From: Cellulomonas composti
Lineage (GTDB): Bacteria > Actinomycetota > Actinomycetes > Actinomycetales > Cellulomonadaceae
NCBI RefSeq assembly: GCF_007990245.1
Contig: NZ_BJWG01000009.1
Location: 62,001-126,000 of the forward strand
Direction of reading: 5' to 3'
Length of the DNA stretch: 64,000 nt
The stretch's first letter is position 1. Each line of letters opens with the position of its first letter. Shown here piece by piece: positions 7,677 through 17,221 of this stretch. A program made the translations under genes and the position numbers. The notes below the pieces were generated by a model. It ran no database searches, was not told the DNA's origin, and was given only the letters and a program-made list of their open reading frames with translations.

Positions 7677-8735
7677 TCAGCCCGCGACGCGCGCGGCGAG
7701 GTCCTTGCCCACCTCGGCCGTCGACCGTACTCGCGAGCCCCGCTCCGCCAGGTCGGCCGCTACCGCGGACTCGACCGCGCTCGCCTGGGCGTTCAGGCCC
7801 AGGTGCTCGAGGAGCATCGCGACGGACAGCACCGTCGCGGTCGGGTCGGCCTTGCCCCGGCCGGCGATGTCCGGCGCCGAGCCGTGCACGGGCTCGAACA
7901 TGCTCGGGGCGGTGCGGTCGGGGTTGATGTTCGCGCTCGCGGCCAGGCCGATGCCGCCCGTGATCGCCGCGGCGAGGTCCGTGAGGATGTCGCCGAACAG
8001 GTTGTCGGTCACGATGACGTCGAACCGGCTCGGGTTCGTCACCATGAAGATCGTCGCCGCGTCGACGTGCAGGTAGTCGACCGTGACGTCCGGGAACTCG
8101 GCGTTGACGGCGTCGACCGTGCGCCGCCACAGGTGGCCGGCGTGCACGAGCACGTTGTGCTTGTGCACGAGGGTGAGCTTCTTGCGGGGGCGGGCCGCGG
8201 CGCGCGCGAACGCGTCACGCACCACGCGCTCGACGCCGAACGCGGTGTTGACACTGACCTCGTTCGCGACCTCGTGCGGGGTGCCGACGCGGATCGCGCC
8301 ACCGTTGCCGACGTACGGACCCTCGGTCCCCTCGCGCACGACGACGAAGTCGACCTCGCCCGGGTTCGCGAGCGGGCCCGTCACACCCGGGAAGAGCTTG
8401 CTGGGGCGCAGGTTGACGTAGTGGTCGAGCGCGAAGCGCAGCTTGAGCAGCAGCCCGCGCTCGAGCACGCCCGACGGCACCGTCGGGTCACCGATCGCGC
8501 CCAGGAGGATCGCGTCGTGCGTGCGGATCGCGTCCAGGTCGGTGTCCGTGAGCGTCTCGCCGGTCGCGTGCCAGCGCCGCGCGCCGAGGTCGAACTCGGT
8601 GGTCACCACGCCGACGCCGCTGCCCGACAGGGCCGTCTCGAGGACGAGCAGACCCTGCTCCACGACCTCGGTACCGATGCCGTCACCGGCGACGACGGCG
8701 AGCTGGATGTCCCGGGCGGTGGAGTGGCTGCTCAT
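7677..8735 (-). CDS. leuB: 3-isopropylmalate dehydrogenase
   Basis: A 352-residue NAD-dependent beta-decarboxylating dehydrogenase converting 3-isopropylmalate to 2-oxoisocaproate in leucine synthesis. Family motifs seen are the N-terminal [12 protein letters not shown], the substrate region [16 protein letters not shown], the lysine/aspartate catalytic stretch [16 protein letters not shown], and the NAD loop [15 protein letters not shown]. Start is ATG 8735; TAGGCT at 8743-8748 lies 7 nt upstream, so the mRNA is probably leaderless. The length is that of the short actinobacterial LeuB type. Confidence 0.95.
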   Translation of the reverse strand: MSSHSTARDIQLAVVAGDGIGTEVVEQGLLVLETALSGSGVGVVTTEFDLGARRWHATGETLTDTDLDAIRTHDAILLGAIGDPTVPSGVLERGLLLKLRFALDHYVNLRPSKLFPGVTGPLANPGEVDFVVVREGTEGPYVGNGGAIRVGTPHEVANEVSVNTAFGVERVVRDAFARAAARPRKKLTLVHKHNVLVHAGHLWRRTVDAVNAEFPDVTVDYLHVDAATIFMVTNPSRFDVIVTDNLFGDILTDLAAAITGGIGLAASANINPDRTAPSMFEPVHGSAPDIAGRGKADPTATVLSVAMLLEHLGLNAQASAVESAVAADLAERGSRVRSTAEVGKDLAARVAG

Positions 8736-8811
8736 GCGCGGCAGCCTAATAGCCGTCCCACTCCCCGAAACGCCCGTCTCACCATCCGACCGCTACAGAG
8801 CGCCTGTCGGG

Positions 8812-9222
8812 TCAGTCGACCGCTGGTGTCGGGCCCGTCGTCGGGTAGACCAGCTCGTAGGTCTCGGTCACCGTGTCGCCGGTGTCCGCGACGTCGGTGG
8901 TGCGGATCAGCGCCCGAGGCTCGCCGGCGCTGTCCAGGACGATCGCCAGATCGCCGACGCGCGGGAGCTCGTCGTAGTCCGTCCGGGGCGAGCTGCCCGT
9001 CGTCCGCGAGCCGGCGAGGATCTCGGCCACCGCGGCGTCCGCCTCGGTCCCCTCGCCGTAGGAGAACGACGGCGGCGGGACGACGTCCAGCGGCGCACCG
9101 CCGACGATCGTCTCCATCTTCCCGAAGCCGACATGGCCCCGCGCCGCCTGCCAGAACGCGCTGAGCCGGTCGTCGCCGTCCGACGCCACCTCGGTGCCGT
9201 CGTAGCCCTGGTCCTCGCTCAT
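8812..9222 (-). CDS. ASCH-domain protein, shortened C-terminus
   Basis: A 136-residue protein with GAGGGAG upstream of ATG 9222. The sequence FWQAARGHVGFG, then PPPSFSYGEGTEADAAVAEI, LAGSRTT and LPRVGDLAIVLDSAGEPRAL matches the usual ASCH fold, a PUA-like RNA-binding superfamily. Typical ASCH proteins of this type continue after the RTTDV strand with a conserved V-P-F-x-x-V-D segment and about 35 more residues. Here that part is replaced by TGDTVTETYELVYPTTG and the protein ends. The gene may be a short variant or a decayed end. It sits between ilvC and leuB, where serA is found in Mycobacterium as I recall it. Confidence 0.7.
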   Translation of the reverse strand: MSEDQGYDGTEVASDGDDRLSAFWQAARGHVGFGKMETIVGGAPLDVVPPPSFSYGEGTEADAAVAEILAGSRTTGSSPRTDYDELPRVGDLAIVLDSAGEPRALIRTTDVADTGDTVTETYELVYPTTGPTPAVD

Positions 9223-9274
9223 GCGCACTCCCTCGTCGTCGCTGCGCTCATCCAACCACGTGGGCCGGGAACGC

Positions 9275-9309
9275 CGGTGGGGCCGGACCTCGTCGGCCCG
9301 ACCCCACCG
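9275..9309 (-). terminator. Hairpin downstream of ilvC
   Basis: CGGTGGGG (9275-9282) pairs with CCCCACCG (9302-9309), with further GC pairing in the loop (GGCCG with CGGCC). It lies about 25 nt after the ilvC stop and before the ASCH gene, and likely ends the ilvBNC transcript. No T-run is present. Confidence 0.6.
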
Positions 9310-9335
9310 TGCGTGCGTACGCCGCACCCGCCCGA

Positions 9336-10436
<1,101 letters not shown>

Positions 10437-10439
10437 CTA

Positions 10440-10964
10440 TCAGGCGGAGCGCGAGACGCGCTCGAGCGCCCGGTCCGTGATCGAGCGCGACCCACGGCCG
10501 ATGGCGACGGTGCCGGACTGCACGATCTCACGGATGCCGAACGGCTCGAGCGCCGCGAGCAGCGCGTCGAGCTTGCCCGGCGAGCCGGTCGCCTCGATCA
10601 CGACGGAGTCCGGCACCACGTCGACGACGTGCGCGCGGAACAGCTGCACGACCTCGAGCACCGAGGTGCGCTGCGTGACGTCGGCCTTGACCTTGACGAG
10701 CAGCAGCTCGCGCTGCACCGACGCCGCGTCCTCGAGCTCGACGATCTTGATGACGTTGATCAGCTTGTTGAGCTGCTTGGTCACCTGCTCGAGCGGCAGG
10801 GCGTCCACGTCGACGACGACGGTGATCCGCGAGATCTCGTCGTGCTCGGTCGGGCCGACGGCCAGGGAGTGGATGTTGAACGCGCGCCGGGCGAACAGGC
10901 CCGCGACGCGCGTGAGCACGCCTGGCTTGTTCTCGACGAGCACGGACAGGGTGTGGCGGGTCAT
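10440..10964 (-). CDS. ilvN: Acetolactate synthase small (regulatory) subunit
   Basis: A 174-residue regulatory subunit that binds valine and activates the catalytic subunit IlvB. The N-terminal ACT domain has LSVLVENKPGVLTRVAGLF and FNIHSLAVGPTE, the ligand-binding loop, and a second ACT-like C-terminal domain follows. Start is ATG 10964 with GGGAGGA 5 nt upstream, located inside the end of ilvB; one nucleotide separates the two genes, so they are translationally coupled. Confidence 0.96.
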   Translation of the reverse strand: MTRHTLSVLVENKPGVLTRVAGLFARRAFNIHSLAVGPTEHDEISRITVVVDVDALPLEQVTKQLNKLINVIKIVELEDAASVQRELLLVKVKADVTQRTSVLEVVQLFRAHVVDVVPDSVVIEATGSPGKLDALLAALEPFGIREIVQSGTVAIGRGSRSITDRALERVSRSA

Positions 10965-10965
10965 C

Positions 10966-12819
10966 TCAGTCCTCCCGGTCCCACGCCGGGCTGATGCCAC
11001 GGGCGTACTGGATGTCGTCGTTGCTCACGCCCGCGGCCACCATCGGCCACACCATCGCGTCGCGCGAGACGGTGAAGTCGACCACCACCGGCTGGTCGTT
11101 GATCTCGAGGGCGCGCTTGATCGTCGCGTCCACGTCGGCCTTCGTCTCGCAGCGCAGACCCACGCAGCCGTACGCGTCGGCGAGCTTGACGAAGTCCGGG
11201 ATGCGCACCGTGCCGTGACCGGTGTGCAGGTCGGTGTTCGAGTACCGCGACTCGTAGAACAGCGTCTGCCACTGGCGGACCATGCCCAGCGAGGAGTTGT
11301 TGATCACCGCGACCTTGATCGGGATGTCGTTGATCGCGCAGGTCGCGAGCTCCTGGTTGGTCATCTGGAAGCAGCCGTCGCCGTCGATCGCCCAGACCGT
11401 GCGGTCCGGCTCGCCGACCTTGGCCCCCATCGCGGCAGGCACCGCGAAGCCCATGGTGCCGAGCCCGCCCGAGTTGAGCCACGACCGGGGTCGCTGGTAC
11501 TTGATGAACTGCGACGCCCACATCTGGTGCTGGCCGACGCCCGCGACGTAGGTCGCCTCGGGCCCCGACAGCTCCCCGATGCGGGAGATCACGTGCTGCG
11601 GCGCGAGGTGGCCGTCCGCGGGCTCGTCGAACCCGAGCGGGAACGTCTCGCGCCACGAGTCGAGCTGCTGCCACCAGGCCTCGAGGTCCGGGCGGCCGTG
11701 CTGGCCGTGCTCGCGCTCGAGCTCGGGCAGCAGGTCCGCGATCACCTCACGCAGGTCCCCGACGATCGGCACGTCGGTCGTCATGTTCTTGCCGATCTCC
11801 GCGGGGTCGATGTCCGCGTGCACGATCGTCGCGTTCCTCGCGAACGACGAGAGCTTGCCGGTCACGCGGTCGTCGAAACGCGCGCCGAGCGCGACGATGA
11901 GGTCCGCCTTCTGCAGCGCCGCGACCGCAGGCACCGTGCCGTGCATGCCGGGCATGCCGAGGTTCTGCGGGTGCGTGTCGGGCAGGGCACCCCGACCCAT
12001 CAGCGTCGTCACCGCCGGGGCTCCGGACAGGTCGACGAGCTTGTGCAGCAGTGCCGACGAGCCGGACCGGATCACGCCGCCGCCGACGAGCAGCACGGGG
12101 CGCCGTGCCGTCGCGAGCAGACGCGCGGCCTCGCGGATCTGCTTGGCGTGCGGCTTGGTCACCGGGTGGTAGCCGGGCAGCGCCACCTCCTGCGGCCAGG
12201 TGAACGTCGTGGTCGCCTGCATCGCGGACTTCGCGATGTCGACGAGCACCGGGCCGGGACGGCCCGACGCCGCGATGTGGAAGGCCTCCGCGATCACGCG
12301 CGGGATCTCGTCGGGGTCCGTCACGAGGTAGTTGTGCTTGGTGACCGGCAGCGTGATGCCGACGATGTCGGCCTCCTGGAACGCGTCCGTGCCGATCAGC
12401 GGCGCGGCCACCTGGCCGGTGATCGCGACCATGGGGATCGAGTCCATGTTGGCGTCGGCGATCGGCGTGACGAGGTTCGTCGCACCCGGACCGGACGTCG
12501 CCATGCACACGCCGACGCGGCCCGTCGCGTGCGCGTAGCCGGCCGCGGCGTGCCCGCCGCCCTGCTCGTGCCGCACGAGGATGTGCCGCAGCCGCGTCGA
12601 GTCCATGAGCGGGTCGTAGGTCGGCAGGATCGCGCCGCCGGGGATGCCGAACACGACCTCGGCACCGACCTCCTCGAGCGACCGGACGATCGACTGCGCG
12701 CCCGTGACGCGCTCGGGGCCGATCGTCGTCGCCACGGGCCGGGGGCCTGCGGCGCTCGGAGCGGCCTGACCCACCGGCGCGGTGGGCCGCGGCGGGGCCG
12801 GGTACGGACCCTGGGCCAT
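10966..12819 (-). CDS. ilvB: Acetolactate synthase large (catalytic) subunit
   Basis: A 617-residue TPP- and FAD-dependent enzyme making acetolactate or acetohydroxybutyrate from pyruvate. A variable, Pro/Ala-rich N-terminus of about 30 residues precedes [15 protein letters not shown]. The TPP-activating glutamate is in [15 protein letters not shown], the FAD region covers the middle domain, and the TPP/Mg motif is [17 protein letters not shown] with [16 protein letters not shown]. Start ATG 12819 has GGGAG upstream. A leader peptide, alternative hairpins and an intrinsic terminator precede the gene, so transcription is expected to be attenuated by Ile, Leu and Val. Confidence 0.97.
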   Translation of the reverse strand: MAQGPYPAPPRPTAPVGQAAPSAAGPRPVATTIGPERVTGAQSIVRSLEEVGAEVVFGIPGGAILPTYDPLMDSTRLRHILVRHEQGGGHAAAGYAHATGRVGVCMATSGPGATNLVTPIADANMDSIPMVAITGQVAAPLIGTDAFQEADIVGITLPVTKHNYLVTDPDEIPRVIAEAFHIAASGRPGPVLVDIAKSAMQATTTFTWPQEVALPGYHPVTKPHAKQIREAARLLATARRPVLLVGGGVIRSGSSALLHKLVDLSGAPAVTTLMGRGALPDTHPQNLGMPGMHGTVPAVAALQKADLIVALGARFDDRVTGKLSSFARNATIVHADIDPAEIGKNMTTDVPIVGDLREVIADLLPELEREHGQHGRPDLEAWWQQLDSWRETFPLGFDEPADGHLAPQHVISRIGELSGPEATYVAGVGQHQMWASQFIKYQRPRSWLNSGGLGTMGFAVPAAMGAKVGEPDRTVWAIDGDGCFQMTNQELATCAINDIPIKVAVINNSSLGMVRQWQTLFYESRYSNTDLHTGHGTVRIPDFVKLADAYGCVGLRCETKADVDATIKRALEINDQPVVVDFTVSRDAMVWPMVAAGVSNDDIQYARGISPAWDRED

Positions 12820-12870
12820 CTCTGTCTCCCTTGGTGGTGCCGGCGTCGCGGACGGGGCGTCCGCGACATG

Positions 12871-12954
12871 AAAAACCCCTCGCACCGGACGAGCGTGGGG
12901 CGAGGGGCGAGCGCGCGGACGAGTCCAGGTGCGAGGGCCTCAGGCCGCGCGCTC
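12871..12954 (-). promoter_or_regulatory. ilvBNC attenuator: terminator and competing stems
   Basis: Minus-strand terminator: CCCCTCGC (12907-12900) pairs with GCGAGGGG (12883-12876), then TTTTT (12875-12871). Stem X: GAGCGCGCGG (12954-12945, inside the last leader codons) pairs perfectly with CCGCGCGCTC (12918-12909). Stem Y: CCCTCGCACC (12937-12928) pairs perfectly with GGTGCGAGGG (12886-12877). Y excludes the terminator because they share the 3' arm, and X excludes Y topologically. A ribosome on the leader stop codon would cover the first arm of Y. Another 9-bp hairpin (12867-12845) lies between the T-run and the ilvB ribosome binding site. Confidence 0.85.
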
Positions 12955-12981
12955 AGGAAGTACTACGAGGATCGTCTGCAC
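12940..12981 (-). CDS. ilvB leader peptide (MQTILVVLPERAA)
   Basis: A 13-residue peptide from GTG 12981 to TGA 12940. The run Ile-Leu-Val-Val-Leu at codons 4-8 holds all three end products of the pathway, and the codons GTA-GTA-CTT-CCT are rare in this GC-rich genome, which would sharpen ribosome stalling. The promoter -10 (TAGCCT, 12994-12989) is 7 nt before the GTG, so the leader is probably leaderless. Structure and position are those of a classic ilv operon attenuator. Confidence 0.88.
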   Translation of the reverse strand: MQTILVVLPERAA

Positions 12982-12988
12982 ACAGGCG

Positions 12989-13017
12989 AGGCTACGCCGC
13001 CGTCGGTTCGATGTCAC
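12989..13017 (-). promoter_or_regulatory. ilvBNC promoter
   Basis: The -35 GTGACA (13017-13012), a 17-bp spacer and the -10 TAGCCT (12994-12989) read on the minus strand. The predicted transcription start is at about 12981, the first base of the leader peptide GTG. The match to the housekeeping sigma consensus is good for an actinobacterium. Confidence 0.7.
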
Positions 13018-13069
13018 GTCGTCTCACATATTGGTTCACAAGTCCACCATGCGAGCACACGACGGCAGG

Positions 13070-14080
13070 TCACTGCACGTCGCGACGACGCATGACGAGC
13101 CAGCCCACCAGTGCGACGACGCCGACGACCACCCCGATCACGACCCCGCCGTGCGTCTGCGACAGGACGTGCTCGGTCGTCGTGCACACCCACTCCCCCG
13201 TGTCCGCGTCGTTGGCGCACACGTCGTCGTAGTACGTCACGCCGCCCTGGACCCAGGCCTGGAGGTTGGGCAGCAGTAGGTACGGGAACGCGGACCCCAC
13301 CTGGCCGCGCACCAGGCCCTCGATCACCGCGAGCCACGCGGCCAGGGCGCCCAGCACCGCCGCGGTGTGCCGCATGATCACCGCGAGTGCGGCGCCGAGG
13401 GCCGCCACGGCCATCACGGCGACGACGAGCCGCCCGCCAGCGGCCACCAGCAGCTCGGGCGTCATGAGCACGGCCCGCTCGCCACCCATGTCCGGGTCGT
13501 CGGCCCACTGCGACGTGATCGAGTCGTTCAGGCTGTACGCGACCCACAGCCCCCCGACGAGGGTCGCGACCGACACCACCGCCATGGGCACGACGCCCGT
13601 GGTCGCGGCGACGACCTTGCTCCAGTACACCCGCCCGCGGCGCGGCGCGAACGTCAGCCAGTTGCCGATCGCCCCGGTCGCGAACTCCGCGGCGACGAAG
13701 CTCGCCGCCATCGCGACCCCGACGAGCAGGAGCGGGATCATGAACCCGTACAGGGTGGAGCCCGCGTCGTCCTCGAACGTCTGCCGCCAGGGCAGGTAGT
13801 TCTCGATGCGGACCTCGTAGTCGCAGCCGTAGTCCGCGTTCGGGTCCGTCTCGCGGGCCTCCTCCTGCTGCTCCAGGCACTCCTCGCGGTACTCGTCCTG
13901 CGCCTTCTGCTCCTCGTCGGCGTAGCGCTGCGCCTGCTCGATCTGCGCCGCCGTCGGCGCCTTCGAGCTCTGCCACGCCTGGAACGGGAGCAGCAGCGCG
14001 AGCCCGATCACGCACACCGACAGCACCCACAGCAGCACCCGGCACCGGAAGCGGGTCAGCTCGACCCGCAGCAGCCGCAT
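13070..14080 (-). CDS. ABC-2-like exporter permease with extracytoplasmic cysteine loops
   Basis: A 336-residue membrane protein with an N-terminal helix (residues 12-32), a charged 75-residue loop, then about five helices in the second half. The first loop has a helical, acidic stretch and a Cys-x17-Cys pair (EECLEQQ ... DYGCDYE). The last loop has Cys-x10-Cys (DDVCANDADTGEWVCTT). It shares the segment WLTFAPRRGRVYWSK with the second permease of the cluster. Start ATG 14080 overlaps the TGA of the ATPase gene (a GTG at 14083 is also possible), so it is coupled to its ATPase. Probably an exporter; the substrate is unknown. Confidence 0.8.
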   Translation of the reverse strand: MRLLRVELTRFRCRVLLWVLSVCVIGLALLLPFQAWQSSKAPTAAQIEQAQRYADEEQKAQDEYREECLEQQEEARETDPNADYGCDYEVRIENYLPWRQTFEDDAGSTLYGFMIPLLLVGVAMAASFVAAEFATGAIGNWLTFAPRRGRVYWSKVVAATTGVVPMAVVSVATLVGGLWVAYSLNDSITSQWADDPDMGGERAVLMTPELLVAAGGRLVVAVMAVAALGAALAVIMRHTAAVLGALAAWLAVIEGLVRGQVGSAFPYLLLPNLQAWVQGGVTYYDDVCANDADTGEWVCTTTEHVLSQTHGGVVIGVVVGVVALVGWLVMRRRDVQ

Positions 14081-15066
14081 CACGAGTCGCTCCCGGCGGC
14101 GCGTCGGCCGTGCGGGTGCTCGTCGGGCGGTCTCGTGCCCGGCCCCTGGCCCGCGGTGAGCTCGAGGAACACCGACTCCAGGTCCACCTTCACGGGCGTC
14201 AGCTCGTCGACGAACAGGCCCTGGCGGGCCAGGATCTCGGTGATCCGCGCCGGGTCGGGCGCCCCGTCGACCAGCAGCTGGTGGCCGTCGCGGCGCACGG
14301 TCCAGCCCTGCGCCTCGAGCAGGCTGCCTGCGGTGCCGGGAACCGCGACGCCCACGCGCACGGTGCGCGCGGCACCCGTCCCGAGCAGGTCGCTCACGCG
14401 TCCGTCGGCGATCATCCGGCCGCGCGCGATGATCGAGACCGTGTCCGCCACCTGCTCGACCTCCGCCAGGATGTGGCTCGAGACGAGCACCGTCTTGCCG
14501 CGCCCGGCCAGACCGCGCATCACGTCGCGGATCTCCCGGATGCCCGCGGGGTCCAGGCCGTTGGTCGGCTCGTCGAAGATCAGCAGGTCCGGGTCCTTGA
14601 GCAGCGTCGCCGCGATCGCGAGCCGCTGCTTCATGCCGAGCGAGTACGTGCGGTAGCGGTCCTTGGCGCGGTCCGCGAGGCCCACGTCACCGAGCACCAC
14701 CTCGACGAGCCGGGAGTCCGCGCCGATCGCCCCGGCGAGCAGCAAGAGGTTGCGGCGGCCCGAGAAGTTGGGGAAGAACTTCGGCTGCTCGACGATCGCG
14801 CCCACGCGGCCCACGACGTCCGGGAGCCGCGCCGGCACCGGCTGGTCGAACACCCGCATCGTGCCCTGGTCGGCGCGGATCAGGCCGAGCAGCATCCGGA
14901 TCGTCGTGGTCTTCCCGGAGCCGTTGGGACCGAGGAAGCCGTGCACACCGCCGACCGGCACGTCCAGGTCGAGTCCCTCGACCGCGACGTGCTTCGACCC
15001 GTTCAGCCTGCGATACGTCTTGCGCAGCCCACGCGTCGAGATCGCGAGCTCCCCTGTGAACGCCAT
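14080..15066 (-). CDS. ABC exporter ATP-binding protein (first pair)
   Basis: A 328-residue ATPase, start ATG 15066 with GGGGGA upstream. Walker A is GPNGSGKTTT, the Q-loop lies near VEQPKFFPNF, the signature is YSLGMKQRLAIA, Walker B is LLIFDEPTNGLDP, and the H-loop is VLVSSHIL. After about residue 225 comes a 100-residue DUF4162-like C-terminal domain typical of BcrA/CcmA-type drug or peptide exporters. It overlaps the permease gene by one base. Sequence identity with the second ATPase of the cluster is very high around Walker B, which points to tandem duplication. Confidence 0.9.
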   Translation of the reverse strand: MAFTGELAISTRGLRKTYRRLNGSKHVAVEGLDLDVPVGGVHGFLGPNGSGKTTTIRMLLGLIRADQGTMRVFDQPVPARLPDVVGRVGAIVEQPKFFPNFSGRRNLLLLAGAIGADSRLVEVVLGDVGLADRAKDRYRTYSLGMKQRLAIAATLLKDPDLLIFDEPTNGLDPAGIREIRDVMRGLAGRGKTVLVSSHILAEVEQVADTVSIIARGRMIADGRVSDLLGTGAARTVRVGVAVPGTAGSLLEAQGWTVRRDGHQLLVDGAPDPARITEILARQGLFVDELTPVKVDLESVFLELTAGQGPGTRPPDEHPHGRRAAGSDS

Positions 15067-15182
15067 TCGTCCCCCGCTCCGTCGCGCCGCTCGTCGGGCG
15101 CTCCCGAACCGTACCGACTCGGGACGCGGACACGGTCCTGCACACGCGGGTCCGTCGCCCCATCGGGGGACGCGCTCTGCCG

Positions 15183-16178
15183 TCAGGTCACGTCGCGCAG
15201 CCTGAAGACGAGCAGGCCGGTACCGAGCACGACGAGCGCGACGGCGAGCAGCACGAGCCCGCCCTGCGCGGTCGAGACGACGTGCGCCACGTCCTGGCAG
15301 ACCTCGCCGGTGACCGTGGACGGGTCGGGAACGCACTCGGGCACGTCGTACGAGGTGCCGCCGGTGGTCCACGCGACGAGGTTCGTCGAGAGCGTGGCGC
15401 CGCGGGCCACGGGCAGCAGCACCGGCAGGGCGCTCTCGGTCGCCGCGACCCACCACACGGCCAGCCCGGCGACCGCGGCGGCGTGCCGCAGCGCGAACGC
15501 GAGCCCGACCCCCACGAGCCCGGCCCACAGCCCGGCCGAGATCTGGCGCGCGGCCAGGCCGAGGTACTCCTGCCAGAACCACGACCCGGGCTCGCCGAAC
15601 GCCCCGTTCCACGTCGTGACCGCGACGATCCCGCCGGCGACCGTGCCGACGACGAGCACGCCGATCGGCAGACCCGCCACCAGCACCGCGCACGCCTTGG
15701 ACGCGAACACGCGGCCGCGGCGCGGCGCGAACGTGAGCCAGGTGCTCATCGCGCCCGTCGCGAAGTCGGTCGAGACGAGGCTCACGCCGATCGCGAGCAT
15801 CGCGAGCACGACGAGCACCGTCACCGGCTCGAGCCGCTGCACCCCGAGCTCCTCGAGCTGCGACTGGTAGGGCAGGAACTGCTCGACGACCGGCGCGAGC
15901 TGGTCGCAGAGCAGGTCGGCGTCGGGGTGCTCCTCGCGCGTCTGCTCCTCGACCTCACGGCACTGCGCGACGCGGTCGTCGCCCGTGCGGTCCCACTCGG
16001 CCTGGGCCCGCGCGAACTCGTCCTGCGCGGCCCGCACCTGCGCGGCCGTCGGCGGCCGCGTGTCGTCCCAGGCCATCGCGACGAACCCGAGCCCCGCGAC
16101 CGCGGCGAGGATCGCGACGAACCAGACGAACGAGCGCGCGCGGGTCCGGGCGAGCTCCGCCCGCAGCAGCGGCCTCAC
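15183..16178 (-). CDS. ABC-2-like exporter permease (second pair)
   Basis: A 331-residue paralogue of the permease at 13070-14080 with the same plan: N-terminal helix, a charged loop rich in Glu/Arg/Gln, then about five helices. It carries the same Cys-x17-Cys in the first loop (VAQCREVEE ... DLLCDQL) and Cys-x11-Cys in the last (PECVPDPSTVTGEVCQD), plus WLTFAPRRGRVFASK. Start GTG 16178 overlaps the stop of its ATPase gene by four bases (GTGA). Loop cysteines face outward, so disulfides are likely. Confidence 0.8.
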   Translation of the reverse strand: MRPLLRAELARTRARSFVWFVAILAAVAGLGFVAMAWDDTRPPTAAQVRAAQDEFARAQAEWDRTGDDRVAQCREVEEQTREEHPDADLLCDQLAPVVEQFLPYQSQLEELGVQRLEPVTVLVVLAMLAIGVSLVSTDFATGAMSTWLTFAPRRGRVFASKACAVLVAGLPIGVLVVGTVAGGIVAVTTWNGAFGEPGSWFWQEYLGLAARQISAGLWAGLVGVGLAFALRHAAAVAGLAVWWVAATESALPVLLPVARGATLSTNLVAWTTGGTSYDVPECVPDPSTVTGEVCQDVAHVVSTAQGGLVLLAVALVVLGTGLLVFRLRDVT

Positions 16179-17146
16179 GCCGCACCGTCCGCGGTGAGCT
16201 CCAGGAACACCTGCTCGAGATCGGGCCGGACGGTCCGCAGCGTGTGCGCGAACACGCCCGCCTCGGCGAGCGCCCGGTTGAGCGCGGCCGCGTCGGGTGC
16301 GCCACCGACCACGAGCTCGTCGCCGTCGGGACGGACCGACCAGCCGCGGGCGACCAGCAGCTCCCCCGCAAGCGCACGGTCCGCGACGCCCACCCGGACG
16401 TCCGTCGCCGCCCGCGACCCGATCAGGTCCACGACCCGACCCGCGGCCACGAGCCGCCCGCGCGCGACGATCGACACCGTGTCGGCAACCTGCTCGACCT
16501 CCGCCAGCACGTGGCTCGAGACGAGCACGGTGCGGCCCTCGTCGGCGAGCGCGCGCATCGTCTCGCGGATCTCCCGGATCCCCGCGGGGTCCAGGCCGTT
16601 CGTGGGCTCGTCGAAGATCAGCAGGTCGGGGTCCTTGAGCAGCGTCGCCGCGATCGCGAGCCGCTGCTTCATGCCGAGCGAGTAGCGCCGGAACTGCTCG
16701 CCCGCGCGCTCGCGCAGGCCGACGCGCTCGAGCACCTCCTCGACGCGGGCGTGCGGCACCTCGATCGCGGTCGCGAGGACGCGCAGGTTGCGGCGGCCGG
16801 AGAAGTTCGGCAGGAACTTCGGCTGCTCGACGATCGAGCCCACCCGTCCGACGACCTGCGGCAGCCGCTGCGGCACCGGCTCACCGAACAGGTGGATCGT
16901 GCCCGCATCCGGTCGCACGAGGCCGAGCAGCATGCGGATCGTCGTCGTCTTGCCCGCGCCGTTCGGCCCGAGGAACCCGTGCACGCCACCCGCGGGCACG
17001 TCGAGGTCGAGTCCCTCGACCGCCACGACGGTCCGCAGGTTGAGGCGGTGGTACGTCTTGCGCAGACCGCGCACGCGGATCGCGGGCTCACCGCGAGCGC
17101 AGTCGTGGTCCGGGGTGCGGGCAGGGTCGTCGACGGCGCCGGAGAT
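16175..17146 (-). CDS. ABC exporter ATP-binding protein (second pair), apparent ATC start
   Basis: Walker A GPNGAGKTTT, signature YSLGMKQRLAIA and Walker B LLIFDEPTNGLDP are present, as is the DUF4162-like C-terminus. The first conventional start in frame is GTG 17074, but it has no ribosome site and would delete the first beta strand: the upstream codons encode GEPAIRVRGLRKTY, matching GELAISTRGLRKTY of the paralogue. The frame stays open to 17146, where ATC sits 7 nt after a perfect GGGAGGA. I therefore extend the gene to 17146 (323 residues, beginning (I)SGAVDDPA). Either ATC is used as start or an ATG has mutated. Confidence 0.8.
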   Translation of the reverse strand: MSGAVDDPARTPDHDCARGEPAIRVRGLRKTYHRLNLRTVVAVEGLDLDVPAGGVHGFLGPNGAGKTTTIRMLLGLVRPDAGTIHLFGEPVPQRLPQVVGRVGSIVEQPKFLPNFSGRRNLRVLATAIEVPHARVEEVLERVGLRERAGEQFRRYSLGMKQRLAIAATLLKDPDLLIFDEPTNGLDPAGIREIRETMRALADEGRTVLVSSHVLAEVEQVADTVSIVARGRLVAAGRVVDLIGSRAATDVRVGVADRALAGELLVARGWSVRPDGDELVVGGAPDAAALNRALAEAGVFAHTLRTVRPDLEQVFLELTADGAA

Positions 17147-17221
17147 GGTTCGGTCCTCCCGATGGGGTTCGGGTGTGTCCTCGGCGTCCCCGCCGCCCCA
17201 CCGCAGTCGTCGGGGCGGATC

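Noticed and set aside
16175-17074. A frameshift in the second ABC ATPase as explanation for its missing start
   Set aside because: The frame is open from 17146 to the stop and encodes the expected first beta strand, so only the start codon is abnormal, not the frame.
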